64,000 nucleotides of DNA from Microbacterium testaceum (GCF_006539145.1 NZ_BJML01000001.1:372001-436000); one strand, 5' to 3'; positions 38,301 through 47,200 are shown, numbered from the stretch's first letter. The notes: generated by a model from the sequence alone, not told the origin. Numbers and translations: made by a program.

Positions 38301-39327
38301 CCGCGCGCTCGAGGCCGACCGCGGCCTCGAGCGTGATCCATGCCCCCAGCTGCACCGAGAGGTCGAGGTCGTCCCCTTCCGCTCGCGCGGGTCGACGGGG
38401 GTCCGCCGAGAAGAGTCCCTCCCGGCCCCCGACCCAGAGGGCGTCGGCGTTTCGTTCCACGAGGCGCCGAGCCGTCCGCGCGAGGACGTCGCCCTCGGCA
38501 TCCGGCCCCTTCGCGAGATCCCTGGCCGCCTGGGCCAGATAGCGGGCCAGGATGCCGGCGAACAGGCCGCCGTCGCCCCCTCCGGCCGCCGGGAAGAGAC
38601 CGTCGTCGTCGGCGCACCACCGCTCGACGGCCCGTACCAGGGCGCGAGTGCGTTCGATGTGCGACCACTCATCGTGCGCGGGATCCGCGAGAGCGGGCCC
38701 GCCGATCATCAGTTCGAGGCCGATGACGGCGCCCTGGTTGTAGGTCCAGAGCTCGGGGCGGGTCACCCCGTGCTCGATGCCGTCGCGCACGAGATGCGAG
38801 GACGGATCGTCGAGGACGGACGCCATCCACCCGGCTAAGCCGGCGGCCTCGGTGCGTCGTCCGGTCAGGGCCAGCACCATGCCGCCCGGGGCGTTGGCCG
38901 GAGCGTTGTACAGCGCGCTGTCCACGCGCCAGGGAAGGGCGCCGACGGTCGGGTCCACGGCATCGGCCAGTGTCCGTGCGATCTTACGCAGGGCGCGGGG
39001 ATGCCGCCCGCTCTCCGCGAGGGCCAGCCCCATCCACGCGATGTCGTCGTAGAAGGGCGTCGTCCACCGGCCGAGCGTACGCAGGGTCACCCCGCGCGCC
39101 ACGCGCCGGATGAGGCGCCGCCGACGCGCATCGGGGCGATGCGTCTCGGCGTCGGCGAGAACGTGGAGCAGGTGCGCGTGCCACCAGTAATGCCACGTCC
39201 GGGGGTTCTCGCGACCGGGCACCGCAGCGTGCGCCCAGGCGACCGGACCGTAACGGCGGAGGTAGCGATCGAGCACCGCGCGTTCCGCGGTGGCGGCGCG
39301 CTGCTGCGCCGTGGCGTCGGCATCCAT
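38290..39327 (-). CDS. Glycoside hydrolase family 76-like protein (alpha-1,6-mannanase fold)
   Basis: A 345-residue (alpha/alpha)6-barrel protein of GH76. The adjacent Asp94-Asp95 in FYDDIAWMG are the expected catalytic pair, and TYNQGAVIG is the second family signature. No signal peptide is seen (MDADATAQQRAATAER...), so it would act in the cytoplasm, unlike most GH76 mannanases. Alpha-1,6-mannan in lipomannan-like glycans is the presumed substrate; this is inference. Confidence 0.85.
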   Translation of the reverse strand: MDADATAQQRAATAERAVLDRYLRRYGPVAWAHAAVPGRENPRTWHYWWHAHLLHVLADAETHRPDARRRRLIRRVARGVTLRTLGRWTTPFYDDIAWMGLALAESGRHPRALRKIARTLADAVDPTVGALPWRVDSALYNAPANAPGGMVLALTGRRTEAAGLAGWMASVLDDPSSHLVRDGIEHGVTRPELWTYNQGAVIGLELMIGGPALADPAHDEWSHIERTRALVRAVERWCADDDGLFPAAGGGDGGLFAGILARYLAQAARDLAKGPDAEGDVLARTARRLVERNADALWVGGREGLFSADPRRPARAEGDDLDLSVQLGAWITLEAAVGLERAVTS

Positions 39328-39391
39328 TCGTCCATCCTCCCCAGCGGGTGCGGAGTTGCACGAGACGGATGCCGAGGGGTCGGGGCTGCAA

Positions 39392-39397
39392 TAGAAT
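39392..39397 (+). promoter_or_regulatory. -10 element of the CNNM/CorC operon
   Basis: TAGAAT, 10 nt before the ATG of the leader ORF at 39408. The transcript would begin within a few bases of that ATG. Confidence 0.55.
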
Positions 39398-39407
39398 CGT
39401 CCGCACG

Positions 39408-39485
39408 ATGGACGACCCTCCCAGTTGTAGACCCAGGCCCCAACGACCCTCTTCCGCCGAGCGATCGAGCGGGGGTGATGCCTGA
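39408..39485 (+). CDS. 25-residue proline-rich leader peptide coupled to the CNNM/CorC transporter
   Basis: A short ORF begins Met-Asp-Asp-Pro-Pro-Ser-Cys-Arg and has prolines at 4, 5, 8, 10 and 13. Its TGA (39483-39485) overlaps the ATG of the transporter gene (TGATG). It starts a few bases after the likely transcription start, so it could be read leaderless. Acidic-plus-proline starts of this type destabilise ribosomes at low Mg2+ in the enterobacterial mgtL leader; that parallel is inference. The ORF contains a possible hairpin (39454-39457 with 39469-39472) reaching the transporter's ribosome binding site. Confidence 0.5.
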   Translation: MDDPPSCRPRPQRPSSAERSSGGDA

Positions 39486-40828
39486 TGGATTACGTCATGC
39501 TGGTTGTGGGGCTCGTGCTCACCGTGGGAACCGGACTCTTCGTCGCGAGCGAGTTCGCCCTCGTCAACCTCGACCGTGCCGACCTCGAATCGCGTCGTGC
39601 CGCCGGGGAGACCCGGCTGTCGTTGACGATCGATGCTCTTCGCATCACGTCGACGCACCTGTCGAGCGCGCAACTCGGGATCACCCTCACCACGCTGCTC
39701 ACCGGTTACACGATGGAACCGGCGATCTCGAACCTGCTGCGGCCGGTGTTCCAGACCTGGGGACTGCCCGAGGCGATCACGGTGTCGCTCGCCGCGATCA
39801 TCGGTGTCGGCTTCGCCACGGTGCTCTCGATGATCCTCGGCGAGCTCGTCCCCAAGAACTTCGCGCTGGCGATTCCGCGGCAGACGGGCAAGCTCGTCAT
39901 GCCCTTCCAGGTCGCGTTCACGGCGGTGTTCAAGCCCGCGATCGTCGTGCTCAACGGCAGCGCCAACGGCGTCTTGCGCGCCATGGGCGTCGAGCCCAAG
40001 GAGGAGCTGTCGGGAGCGCGTTCCGCCGAAGAGCTGTCGAGCCTTGTCAAGCGCTCGGCCAGCGCGGGCATGCTCGAGAAAGACACGGCGTCCCTCCTCG
40101 ACCGCAGTCTCACCTTCGCGCGCCTCAGCGCGGCCGATGTGATGACCCCGCGGCCGAGCGTGCACGCGCTCGCCGCGGGCGACCCCGCCGACGACGTGGT
40201 GCAGCTCGCCCGGCGCACCGGCCACAGTCGCTTCCCCGTGTACGGCGAGTCGATGGACGACATCGTCGGCGTCGTGCACCTCAAGGCCGCGATCGGCGTG
40301 CCGCGCGAGAAGCGCAGTGAGGTGCCCGTGGCCGCCCTGTCGACCGAGCCGCTGCGCGTCCCCGAGACCGTGCACCTCGACGCCCTCGTCTCGGAGCTGC
40401 GCTCGCGCGGCTACCAGATGGCGATCGTCATCGACGAGTACGGCGGAACGGCCGGAGTCGTCACCCTCGAAGACCTCGTGGAGGAGATCGTGGGCGAGGT
40501 GCTCGACGAGCACGACCGCTCACGCGCCGGCGTGGTGCGCACGAACGCCTTCGTCGCCTTCCCCGGCGATCTGCGCCCCGACGAGGCCCTCGACCGTGCC
40601 GGGGTGCGCGTGCCCGAGGGCGAGGTCTACGACACGGTGGGCGGATACATCATGGCCGCGCTCGAGCGCATCCCCGCCGTCGGCGACACCGTCGATCTCG
40701 AGGACGGACGACTCGCCGTGCAGCGCATGGACGGCCGTCGCGTCGATCGCGTGCAGTTCACGCCGACCCCGGTCGAGCAGAACGTCGGCGACCTCGTCCG
40801 CGAGGCGAAGGGCGGTGACCAGCGATGA
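39485..40828 (+). CDS. CNNM/CorC-family divalent-metal transporter (full-length)
   Basis: 447 residues, often annotated as hemolysin-family protein. An N-terminal DUF21/CNNM domain has about three membrane segments and a re-entrant helix (residues 1-~190), followed by a CBS pair (about 205-335; [46 protein letters not shown]) and a C-terminal CorC/HlyC domain (about 350-435). Relatives export Mg2+ (S. aureus MpfA, B. subtilis YhdP). GGGGG at 39471-39475 is its ribosome binding site. The gene is preceded by a coupled leader ORF and overlaps the second CNNM gene by 4 bp. Confidence 0.9.
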   Translation: MDYVMLVVGLVLTVGTGLFVASEFALVNLDRADLESRRAAGETRLSLTIDALRITSTHLSSAQLGITLTTLLTGYTMEPAISNLLRPVFQTWGLPEAITVSLAAIIGVGFATVLSMILGELVPKNFALAIPRQTGKLVMPFQVAFTAVFKPAIVVLNGSANGVLRAMGVEPKEELSGARSAEELSSLVKRSASAGMLEKDTASLLDRSLTFARLSAADVMTPRPSVHALAAGDPADDVVQLARRTGHSRFPVYGESMDDIVGVVHLKAAIGVPREKRSEVPVAALSTEPLRVPETVHLDALVSELRSRGYQMAIVIDEYGGTAGVVTLEDLVEEIVGEVLDEHDRSRAGVVRTNAFVAFPGDLRPDEALDRAGVRVPEGEVYDTVGGYIMAALERIPAVGDTVDLEDGRLAVQRMDGRRVDRVQFTPTPVEQNVGDLVREAKGGDQR

Positions 40829-41880
40829 GCGACTGGGCCGGAATCGCCTGGCTGGTGGTCCTCCTGGCCGCCAACGCCTTCTTCGTCGGCGCCGAGTTCG
40901 CCGTCATCTCGGCACGACGCTCGCAGATCGAGCCGCACGCCGACCGGGGATCGCGCGCCGCCAAGACGGCGCTGTACGCGATGGAGCACGCGACCCTCAT
41001 GCTGGCGACCTGCCAGCTGGGTATCACGATCTGCTCGCTGCTGATCCTGAACGTCTCGGAGCCCGCGATCCATCACCTGCTCGCGGGACCGCTGGGGCTC
41101 ACCGGCATTCCCGAGGCGGCGGTGGACGTCGTCGGCTTCGTCGTCGCTCTGCTGGTGGTGTCGTACCTGCACGTGGTGTTCGGCGAGATGGTCCCGAAGA
41201 ACCTGGCGTTCTCGTTGCCGGACCGCGCCGTCCTGATGCTCGCCCCGCCGCTCGTGGCCGTCTCGAAGGCGTTCCACCCGATCATCGTGGCGCTCAACTG
41301 GACCGCGAACCACGTGCTGCGGCTGTTTCGTGTCGAGCCGAAGGACGAGGCCGCCTCGACCTACACGCTCGACGAGGTCGCCACGATCGTCACGCAGTCG
41401 CGCCGCGAGGGCGTCCTCGACGACTCGGCTGGGACGGTCACCGCCGTGGTGGAGTTCACCGAGAAGAAGGCGGCCGACATCGCGGTGCCCGTCAGTGCGC
41501 TGGTGACCCTGCCCGAGACGACCACCCCCGCAGAGATCGAGCGGGCCGTCGCCCAGCACGGCTACTCGCGCTACGTGATCGTCGACGAGACGGGGCACCC
41601 CACCGGGTACGTGCACCTCAAAGACGTGCTGCGCGCGGCGGAGGGATCGGATGCCGACATGGCGCGGCCCATCCCGAGCAAGCGCGTGCACCACATGGTG
41701 TCGATGCTCGAGACCACCGACCTCGAGGACGCTCTGGCTCTCATGCGTCGGTCCGGTCGCCACCTCGCACAGGTGCGCGACGAGCGCGGCGACGTGCAGT
41801 CGGTCCTCTTCCTCGAGGACGTCATCGAAGAGCTGGTCGGCGAAGTGCAGGACGCCACCGAGCGTCGTCGCTTCGTCTGA
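40825..41880 (+). CDS. CNNM/CorC-family transporter paralogue lacking the CorC domain
   Basis: 351 residues with the same DUF21 membrane domain (about 1-190) and CBS pair (about 210-335; GYVHLKDVLRA, VLFLEDVIEELVGEV), but it stops right after the second CBS domain, without the C-terminal CorC domain of its neighbour. The 4-bp overlap suggests the two work together, perhaps as a heterodimer. The substrate is unknown; Mg2+ is the best guess. Confidence 0.9.
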   Translation: MSDWAGIAWLVVLLAANAFFVGAEFAVISARRSQIEPHADRGSRAAKTALYAMEHATLMLATCQLGITICSLLILNVSEPAIHHLLAGPLGLTGIPEAAVDVVGFVVALLVVSYLHVVFGEMVPKNLAFSLPDRAVLMLAPPLVAVSKAFHPIIVALNWTANHVLRLFRVEPKDEAASTYTLDEVATIVTQSRREGVLDDSAGTVTAVVEFTEKKAADIAVPVSALVTLPETTTPAEIERAVAQHGYSRYVIVDETGHPTGYVHLKDVLRAAEGSDADMARPIPSKRVHHMVSMLETTDLEDALALMRRSGRHLAQVRDERGDVQSVLFLEDVIEELVGEVQDATERRRFV

Positions 41881-41884
41881 ACAC

Positions 41885-41928
41885 GACACCGGATGCCGCG
41901 GAGCCGGGGCTCCGTGGCATCCGGTGTC
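41885..41928 (+). terminator. Terminator after the CNNM operon built from GGATGCC/GGCATCC
   Basis: An almost perfect 21-bp stem with 2-nt tip; the left arm contains CACCGGATGCCG and the right arm its complement (one G-U). It starts 5 nt past the stop. Confidence 0.85.
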
Positions 41929-41968
41929 TTCGTGTGAGGTCGCGCGGGTACGAGCGGCCGGCGCGGCG

Positions 41969-42074
41969 CGAGATCACGTGACCGTGCCCACAGCACCCGT
42001 CGTGGCGCGTGCTGTGGGCGAGATCACGTGATCCGGCCCCTGAAGAGGGCGGTACGGCGCGAGATCACGTGACC
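41969..42074. repeat. Three copies of GAGATCACGTGAYC in a convergent intergenic region
   Basis: CGAGATCACGTGACC (41969), CGAGATCACGTGATCC (42019) and CGAGATCACGTGACC (42060). Copy 2 contains the perfect 12-bp palindrome GATCACGTGATC. Between copies 1 and 2 an 11-bp perfect inverted repeat (GCCCACAGCAC at 41986-41996, GTGCTGTGGGC at 42009-42019) can form a hairpin. I noticed no other copy in the window. Confidence 0.85.
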
Positions 42075-42090
42075 TGGATCGGGGCGGTGG

Positions 42091-43149
42091 TCAGTAGGCG
42101 CGAAGGTACTGCGCGGGGGCGGGGGAGTCCGCACCGAGAGCGGCCGCGGCGCGCAGCGCGTAGTGCGGGTCGCGGAGCCACTCCCGACCCGACATGATCG
42201 CATCGGCGCGCCCGTCGGCGAGGATCTGCTCGCCGAACGTGGGGTCGTCGATCATGCCGACCGCGCTGACCAGGAGCCCCGTCTCGCGGCGCACGGTGTC
42301 GGCATAGTCGACCTGGTAGCCGGGGCCGGGGACGATGCGCTGCTCGGGCACGAGGCCTCCGCTGGACACATCGATGAGGTCGGCGCCCGCGTCGGCGACG
42401 AGACGGGCGGCGGCCACGGTGTCGGCGACGTCCCAGCCGCCGTCGGCCGCGTCGGTCGCCGAGAAGCGCACGAACACGGCGGCGTCCCCCGCGGCGGCGC
42501 GAACCGCCTCGGTCACGCGGACCAGCAGGCGCACGCGGTTCTCGAACGACCCGCCGTACGCGTCGTCGCGGTGGTTGGTGAGGGGAGAGAGGAACTGGTG
42601 CAGCAGGTAGCCGTGGGCGGCGTGCACCTCGACGACCTCGAAACCGGCGCGAACGGCCCGGCGGGTGGCATCCGCGAAGTCGGTGACGACCTTCTCGATC
42701 CCCCCGGCATCGAGAGCGACGGGGGCGGCGAAGCTGTCGTAGGCCAGGGCCGAGGGAGCGACGGTGGTCCAACCCCCCTCGGCGGCAGCGATCGTGCCGC
42801 GGCCCCCGGTGAGGGGCGAGGTGGTCGAGGCCTTCCGGCCGGCGTGGCCGAGCTGCACCCCGGCGACGGCACCGCGCGAGCGGATCGCGGCGACGATGGG
42901 GGTCCACGCCTCCGCCTGCTCGTCGGTCCAGATACCGGCGTCCTCGGGCGAGATGCGGCCCTCGGGCGAGACGGCCGTCGCCTCGGCGATCACCATGCCG
43001 GCACCGCCCGCGGCGAACTGCGCGAGGTGCACGTGGTGCCAGTCGTTCGGGACCCCCTCGATCGCGCTGTACTGACACATGGGGGAGACCCAGAGGCGGT
43101 TGCGCACCTCGGTACCGCGGATGGACAGGGGTGTGAAGAGGGCACTCAT
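42091..43149 (-). CDS. YqjM-type old yellow enzyme, NADH:flavin oxidoreductase
   Basis: A 352-residue FMN-dependent ene-reductase. The YqjM-class thiol site SPMCQYSA (Cys near residue 25), the His pair region HVHLAQFAAGGAGM, the substrate-binding QLGHAGRKAS and EVHAAHGYLLHQFLSPLTNHR with YGGS are all present. The physiological substrate is unknown; members reduce activated C=C bonds and may detoxify electrophiles. Transcribed divergently from nnrD. Confidence 0.92.
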   Translation of the reverse strand: MSALFTPLSIRGTEVRNRLWVSPMCQYSAIEGVPNDWHHVHLAQFAAGGAGMVIAEATAVSPEGRISPEDAGIWTDEQAEAWTPIVAAIRSRGAVAGVQLGHAGRKASTTSPLTGGRGTIAAAEGGWTTVAPSALAYDSFAAPVALDAGGIEKVVTDFADATRRAVRAGFEVVEVHAAHGYLLHQFLSPLTNHRDDAYGGSFENRVRLLVRVTEAVRAAAGDAAVFVRFSATDAADGGWDVADTVAAARLVADAGADLIDVSSGGLVPEQRIVPGPGYQVDYADTVRRETGLLVSAVGMIDDPTFGEQILADGRADAIMSGREWLRDPHYALRAAAALGADSPAPAQYLRAY

Positions 43150-43165
43150 GAGGACCTTTGCGTTC

Positions 43166-43171
43166 TAGGGT
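43166..43171 (+). promoter_or_regulatory. -10 element for a probable leaderless nnrD mRNA
   Basis: TAGGGT lies exactly 6 nt before the ATG at 43178, with no ribosome binding site. Confidence 0.55.
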
Positions 43172-43177
43172 GACGCC

Positions 43178-44035
43178 ATGACGGCGAAGGACTTCAGCGG
43201 GCACGATGTCGCCCGCGCACTGCGGAAGCCAACGGCGGACGACGACAAGTATTCCCGCGGGGTGGTCGGGCTGCGAACCGGCTCGGCCCGGTACCCGGGC
43301 GCTGCGGTGCTCGGCGTCGAGGCCGCGTGGCGCACCGGGACGGGGATGGTCCGCTACCTCGGCCCCGCACGTGCCCAGGACTTCGTGCTGCAGCGTCGCC
43401 CCGAGACCGTGACGGCCGACGGGCGCGTGCAGGCGTGGGTGATGGGATCGGGTACGGATGCCGCCGAGCGCGACGCGGCCGAGACCGCAGCGCTGCGCGG
43501 CATCCTGTCGGGTGAGATCCCCGTGGTCGTCGATGCCGGGGCGCTGAATCTCGTCGCGGGAGCGACGGCCCCCGTGATCGTCACGCCCCACGCGCGGGAG
43601 CTCGACCGGTTGCGCGACGGTCTCGGGTTGCCGAGGGTCGATGCGCGCGACGACGACGCGCGAGAGGCGGCGGCGCGAGAGACGGCCGAGGCCTTCGGGG
43701 GAGTCGTGCTCTCGAAGGGCGCGGTCACGATCGTCGCGGCGGCCGGGGGCTGGACGCGACGCGTCTCGGCCGGGACGCCGTGGCTCGCGACCGCGGGCAC
43801 CGGCGACGTGCTCGGCGGAGTGCTCGGGGCCGTGCTGGCGGGATCGGTGGCCGCCGGGCGGGACGGCGTGGAGGATCTGGCCGCCGCAGCCGCCGCGGCC
43901 GCATGGTTGCACGGGAGGGCCGGGCGGGTGGCATCCCTCGCCCGCGGCGACGGCGGGGGCCCCATCGCGGCGCTCGACGTCGCCGAAGCCCTGCCGGGCG
44001 TCGTGGCCGCGGTGCTGAGGGACTCGATCGCGTAA
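43178..44035 (+). CDS. nnrD: ADP-dependent NAD(P)H-hydrate dehydratase
   Basis: A 285-residue ribokinase-like repair enzyme that restores NAD(P)H from its hydrated form. Typical motifs are KYSRGVVGLRTGSARYPGAAVLGVEAAWRTG at the N-terminus, VVDAGALNLV near residue 120, TPHARELDRL near 137, and the nucleotide loop TAGTGDVLGGVLGA near 206-219. The epimerase domain found in some fused homologues is absent. Confidence 0.92.
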   Translation: MTAKDFSGHDVARALRKPTADDDKYSRGVVGLRTGSARYPGAAVLGVEAAWRTGTGMVRYLGPARAQDFVLQRRPETVTADGRVQAWVMGSGTDAAERDAAETAALRGILSGEIPVVVDAGALNLVAGATAPVIVTPHARELDRLRDGLGLPRVDARDDDAREAAARETAEAFGGVVLSKGAVTIVAAAGGWTRRVSAGTPWLATAGTGDVLGGVLGAVLAGSVAAGRDGVEDLAAAAAAAAWLHGRAGRVASLARGDGGGPIAALDVAEALPGVVAAVLRDSIA

Positions 44036-44109
44036 CGGTTCTCCGCGCCGAGCCGCTCGACGGCGGGGGTCCGGCCCGCCCTGGTCCGGGGCGCCGCGCG
44101 TCGCCCGCT

Positions 44110-44115
44110 TAGGAT
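44110..44115 (+). promoter_or_regulatory. -10 element for a probable leaderless GT87 mRNA
   Basis: TAGGAT lies exactly 6 nt before the GTG at 44122. Confidence 0.5.
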
Positions 44116-44121
44116 GAGGCG

Positions 44122-45429
44122 GTGTTGAGGCGTGTCGTTCCCCTGTTGGTCGCATTCGTCGCCGTGCACGTCGTGGTGGGGGTCCTGGGCTACCAGCAGC
44201 CCAACGAACCCATGGGCGATGTGTACCTGGTGTACGAACCCTGGTCGCGGTGCGCCCTCTTCGGCGGCGTCGATGTGACCTCGTGCACGCGGAGCGACGC
44301 GTGGGCCTGGCCGGGCATCACCGAGAAGTGGATCTACCCGCAGCTCGCGTTCCTGCCGATGACGTTCGCGTGGGTCTTCGCCTGGGCCGTCGGCTACACC
44401 CCGGCGTGGGCGATCACCGTCGCGCTCTTCAACCTCGTCGCCTTCGTCGTGCTGGTCGGCAAGGGGCGTTCGACCGGTCGTGTGCTCGCCGCCTGGTTCT
44501 GGCTCGCCGCCATCCTGCTGATCGGCCCCGTGGGGCTGTACCGCATCGACGGCATCACGGTGCCCTTCGCGATCCTCGGCAGCATCTGGATGCTCCGGCG
44601 CCCGTTCGTGGCCTCCCTTCTGCTCTCGATCTCGGTGTGGATGAAGGTGTGGCCCGCCGCGATCCTCGCCGCCGGGCTCATCGTCGTTCGCCGCCGGCTC
44701 GCTCTCGTGTGGGGAGCCGTCGCGGTGTCGCTCGCGACGATCATCCCCGTCGTGGCCCTGGGCGGAGCGCCCTACGTCTTCGGCTTCGTCGGCGACCAGA
44801 CCTCGCGCGGCATCCAGATGGAGGCCCCCGTCGGCGGTCTGTACATGTTCCTCGCCGCGTTCTACGTGCCGGGGAGCGAGGTCTACTACGACGGCGGCGT
44901 GCTCACCTTCCAGGTGACCGGGCCCGGGGCCGAGCCCCTCATCGCCGCGATGACACCGATCATGCTGCTCACGATGGTCGCCGTCGCGATCGTCGGCGTG
45001 GCGAAGATGCGCCGCGGGGCGACCTTCCTCTTGCTCTTCCCACCGCTGACCCTGGCACTGGTGACGGCGTTCATCGCGCTGAACAAGGTCGGCTCCCCCC
45101 AGTACTACGTGTGGCTGTTCGCCCCTGTCGTGCTCGGACTCATGATCGACCGCCGTCGCTGGTACGCCTTCGCCGGGATGACGCTCGTGATCGCCGCGCT
45201 CACGCAGTGGATGTACCCGCTGCTGTACGACGGACTCATGGCGACGCACCCGAACCCCTTCCCCGTGGTGGTGCTCGAGGCGCGCAACCTGCTCGCCCTC
45301 GTGCTGCTGGTGTGGGCGATCGTGCGCGTCGTGCGCGTTCCCACGGGGCGTGTGCGTCCGCCGGCGGGGCTTCGCGAGATCGTGACGGGGCGCCGTCCGA
45401 TCCCGGCCCGGGTTCCGACCGGGCGCTGA
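44122..45429 (+). CDS. GT87-family (DUF2029) polyprenyl-phosphate-mannose-type glycosyltransferase
   Basis: A 435-residue polytopic membrane protein with about ten hydrophobic helices. The first extracytoplasmic loop carries GDVYLVYEPWSR with the Asp expected in GT-C transferases. Mycobacterial GT87 enzymes (PimE and relatives) add mannose to PIM/lipomannan-type glycolipids from polyprenyl donors. The acceptor here is unknown. The C-terminal ~35 residues are basic (VPTGRVRPP...ARVPTGR). Confidence 0.8.
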   Translation: MLRRVVPLLVAFVAVHVVVGVLGYQQPNEPMGDVYLVYEPWSRCALFGGVDVTSCTRSDAWAWPGITEKWIYPQLAFLPMTFAWVFAWAVGYTPAWAITVALFNLVAFVVLVGKGRSTGRVLAAWFWLAAILLIGPVGLYRIDGITVPFAILGSIWMLRRPFVASLLLSISVWMKVWPAAILAAGLIVVRRRLALVWGAVAVSLATIIPVVALGGAPYVFGFVGDQTSRGIQMEAPVGGLYMFLAAFYVPGSEVYYDGGVLTFQVTGPGAEPLIAAMTPIMLLTMVAVAIVGVAKMRRGATFLLLFPPLTLALVTAFIALNKVGSPQYYVWLFAPVVLGLMIDRRRWYAFAGMTLVIAALTQWMYPLLYDGLMATHPNPFPVVVLEARNLLALVLLVWAIVRVVRVPTGRVRPPAGLREIVTGRRPIPARVPTGR

Positions 45430-45465
45430 TCGGGGCGAGCCGTCCCGTGCTGCGGGCCGGAGACG

Positions 45466-45471
45466 TAGTCT
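45466..45471 (+). promoter_or_regulatory. -10 element for a probable leaderless mRNA of the thiamine-binding protein
   Basis: TAGTCT lies exactly 6 nt before the ATG at 45478. Confidence 0.5.
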
Positions 45472-45477
45472 CGATCC

Positions 45478-45804
45478 ATGCTCATCGCTTTCTCGGTCGC
45501 CCCGTCCGGTGTCGGCACCGCCGCCACGGAGAACCCCGACGGATCCGTTCACGACGCGGTCGCCGCGGCTGTCGCCGTCGTGCGCGCCTCGGGCTTACCG
45601 CACCGCACGACCTCGATGTTCACCGAGGTCGAGGGGGAGTGGGACGAGGTGTTCGCCGTGGTGAAGGCGGCGACGGATGCCGTGATGCCCTACGGATCGC
45701 GTGTCTCGCTGGTGCTGAAGGCGGATATCCGCCCCGGGCGCACCGGCGAGCTCGACGGCAAGATCGAACGCCTCGAGAACGCTTTGGAGCGCCGCGCGGA
45801 CTGA
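45478..45804 (+). CDS. MTH1187/YkoF-family thiamine-binding protein
   Basis: A 108-residue protein with a ferredoxin-like fold (MLIAFSVAPSGVG, TTSMFTEVEGEWDEVF, RVSLVLKADIRPG). Members bind thiamine or related pyrimidines in the cytoplasm. No thiamine-synthesis or transport gene is adjacent, so the role is not fixed by context. Confidence 0.87.
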   Translation: MLIAFSVAPSGVGTAATENPDGSVHDAVAAAVAVVRASGLPHRTTSMFTEVEGEWDEVFAVVKAATDAVMPYGSRVSLVLKADIRPGRTGELDGKIERLENALERRAD

Positions 45805-45883
45805 CCCCCGGGGCGGGGGGAGCGTTCGGCGACCACGCCACTCCCGACTCTCGAAACGATTCGACCCGAGCCCGCGCGCCGAC

Positions 45884-45889
45884 TAGCAT
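45884..45889 (+). promoter_or_regulatory. -10 element for a probable leaderless MFS mRNA
   Basis: TAGCAT lies exactly 6 nt before the GTG at 45896. Confidence 0.55.
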
Positions 45890-45895
45890 CGCCTG

Positions 45896-47176
45896 GTGAC
45901 CTCTTCGACGATCTCGAGAGGTGCGGCGATGCGGGCGCTCCTTTCTCTCGCCATCGGCAGTTTCGGCATCGGCATGACCGAGTTCGTGGTGATGGGTCTG
46001 CTGCCCAACATCGCCCGCGAACTCGTCCCCGGTGCGTGGGCCGCGTCCCCGGACGACGCGATCGCCCAGGCGGGCTGGCTCATCTCGCTCTACGCCCTGG
46101 GCGTCGTCGTCGGAGCTCCCACGATCGCCGGCTCCGTGGCCCGCTTCCCGCGGCACCGCGTGATGATCGTGCTGGCCGCGGCCCTGGCGTTCTTCACCCT
46201 GCTGACCGTGATCGCCCCCACGTTCGAGCTCGTCGCGGCATCCCGCTTCCTCGCCGGGCTCCCTCACGGCGCGTACTTCGGCATCGGTGCTCTCGTCGCC
46301 GCCGACGCTCTCGGCCCGGGCAACCGCGCCAAGGGCGTGGCGTTCGTCCTCACGGGCCTGACGATCGCCAACGTCGTCGGCGTTCCCCTCGGTACCCTCC
46401 TCGGTCAACAGGTCGGCTGGCGCGCCGCCTTCGCCGTGGTCACCGCCATCTTCCTGCTCGCGACGATCTGCATCGCCCTGTTCGTGCCGAAGCACCCCGG
46501 CTCACCGGGGCGGCGGCTGCGCGACGAGCTGCGAGTGTTCCGCATCGGTCAGGTCTGGCTCGCCCTCGGCATCGGGGCGATCGGTTTCGGCGGGTTTTTC
46601 GCGATGTACAGCTACATCGCCCCCATGATCACCGAGATCGCGGGTCAGCCCGAGTGGGCCGTCTCGCTCGTGCTGGTGCTCGTGGGCATCGGCATGACGA
46701 TCGGCAACATCGTCGGCGGCGCCCTCGCCGACAAAGACCTGCGGTTCTGGCTCTTCACGGGCCTCGTCGCCCTGGGGGCGGCATCCGTCGGTCTGGCCCT
46801 GACGGCGGGGTGGATCGTGAGCCTGGTGCTGTTCGCGTTCCTCGTGGCGTTCTGCGGCTCGGCGCTGAGCCCCGCGATCCAGACGCGCCTCATGGACGTG
46901 GCCGAAGACAACCAGTCGATCGCCGCGGCCCTCAACCACTCGGCGCTGAACATCGGCAACAGCCTCGGTGCCTTCTTGGGCGGTCTCGCGATCGCCGCCG
47001 GGCTCGGTCTCGTGGCGCCGGCGTGGGTCGGTGCGGTGCTCGCCGCGGGTGGGCTCGTTGTGGCGATCGTGGCGTACCGGGTCGAGGACCGCACCGGACG
47101 CCACCCCGATCACCGGATGCCGGCGGCCGAGGCCGCGCAGACCGCGATCACCGGATCGATCCCGACGCAGGGCTGA
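45896..47176 (+). CDS. MFS exporter of the DHA1/AraJ-like group
   Basis: A 426-residue, 12-helix transporter. The first helix IGSFGIGMTEFVVMGLLPNIA is characteristic of the arabinose-efflux/chloramphenicol-resistance group of DHA1. The conserved motif between helices 2 and 3 reads GAPTIAGSVARFPRHRVM. The substrate is not predictable. A basic C-terminal tail follows the last helix. Confidence 0.87.
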   Translation: MTSSTISRGAAMRALLSLAIGSFGIGMTEFVVMGLLPNIARELVPGAWAASPDDAIAQAGWLISLYALGVVVGAPTIAGSVARFPRHRVMIVLAAALAFFTLLTVIAPTFELVAASRFLAGLPHGAYFGIGALVAADALGPGNRAKGVAFVLTGLTIANVVGVPLGTLLGQQVGWRAAFAVVTAIFLLATICIALFVPKHPGSPGRRLRDELRVFRIGQVWLALGIGAIGFGGFFAMYSYIAPMITEIAGQPEWAVSLVLVLVGIGMTIGNIVGGALADKDLRFWLFTGLVALGAASVGLALTAGWIVSLVLFAFLVAFCGSALSPAIQTRLMDVAEDNQSIAAALNHSALNIGNSLGAFLGGLAIAAGLGLVAPAWVGAVLAAGGLVVAIVAYRVEDRTGRHPDHRMPAAEAAQTAITGSIPTQG

Positions 47177-47200
47177 CGCGGTCGGCCGGCCGCCTCCCGC

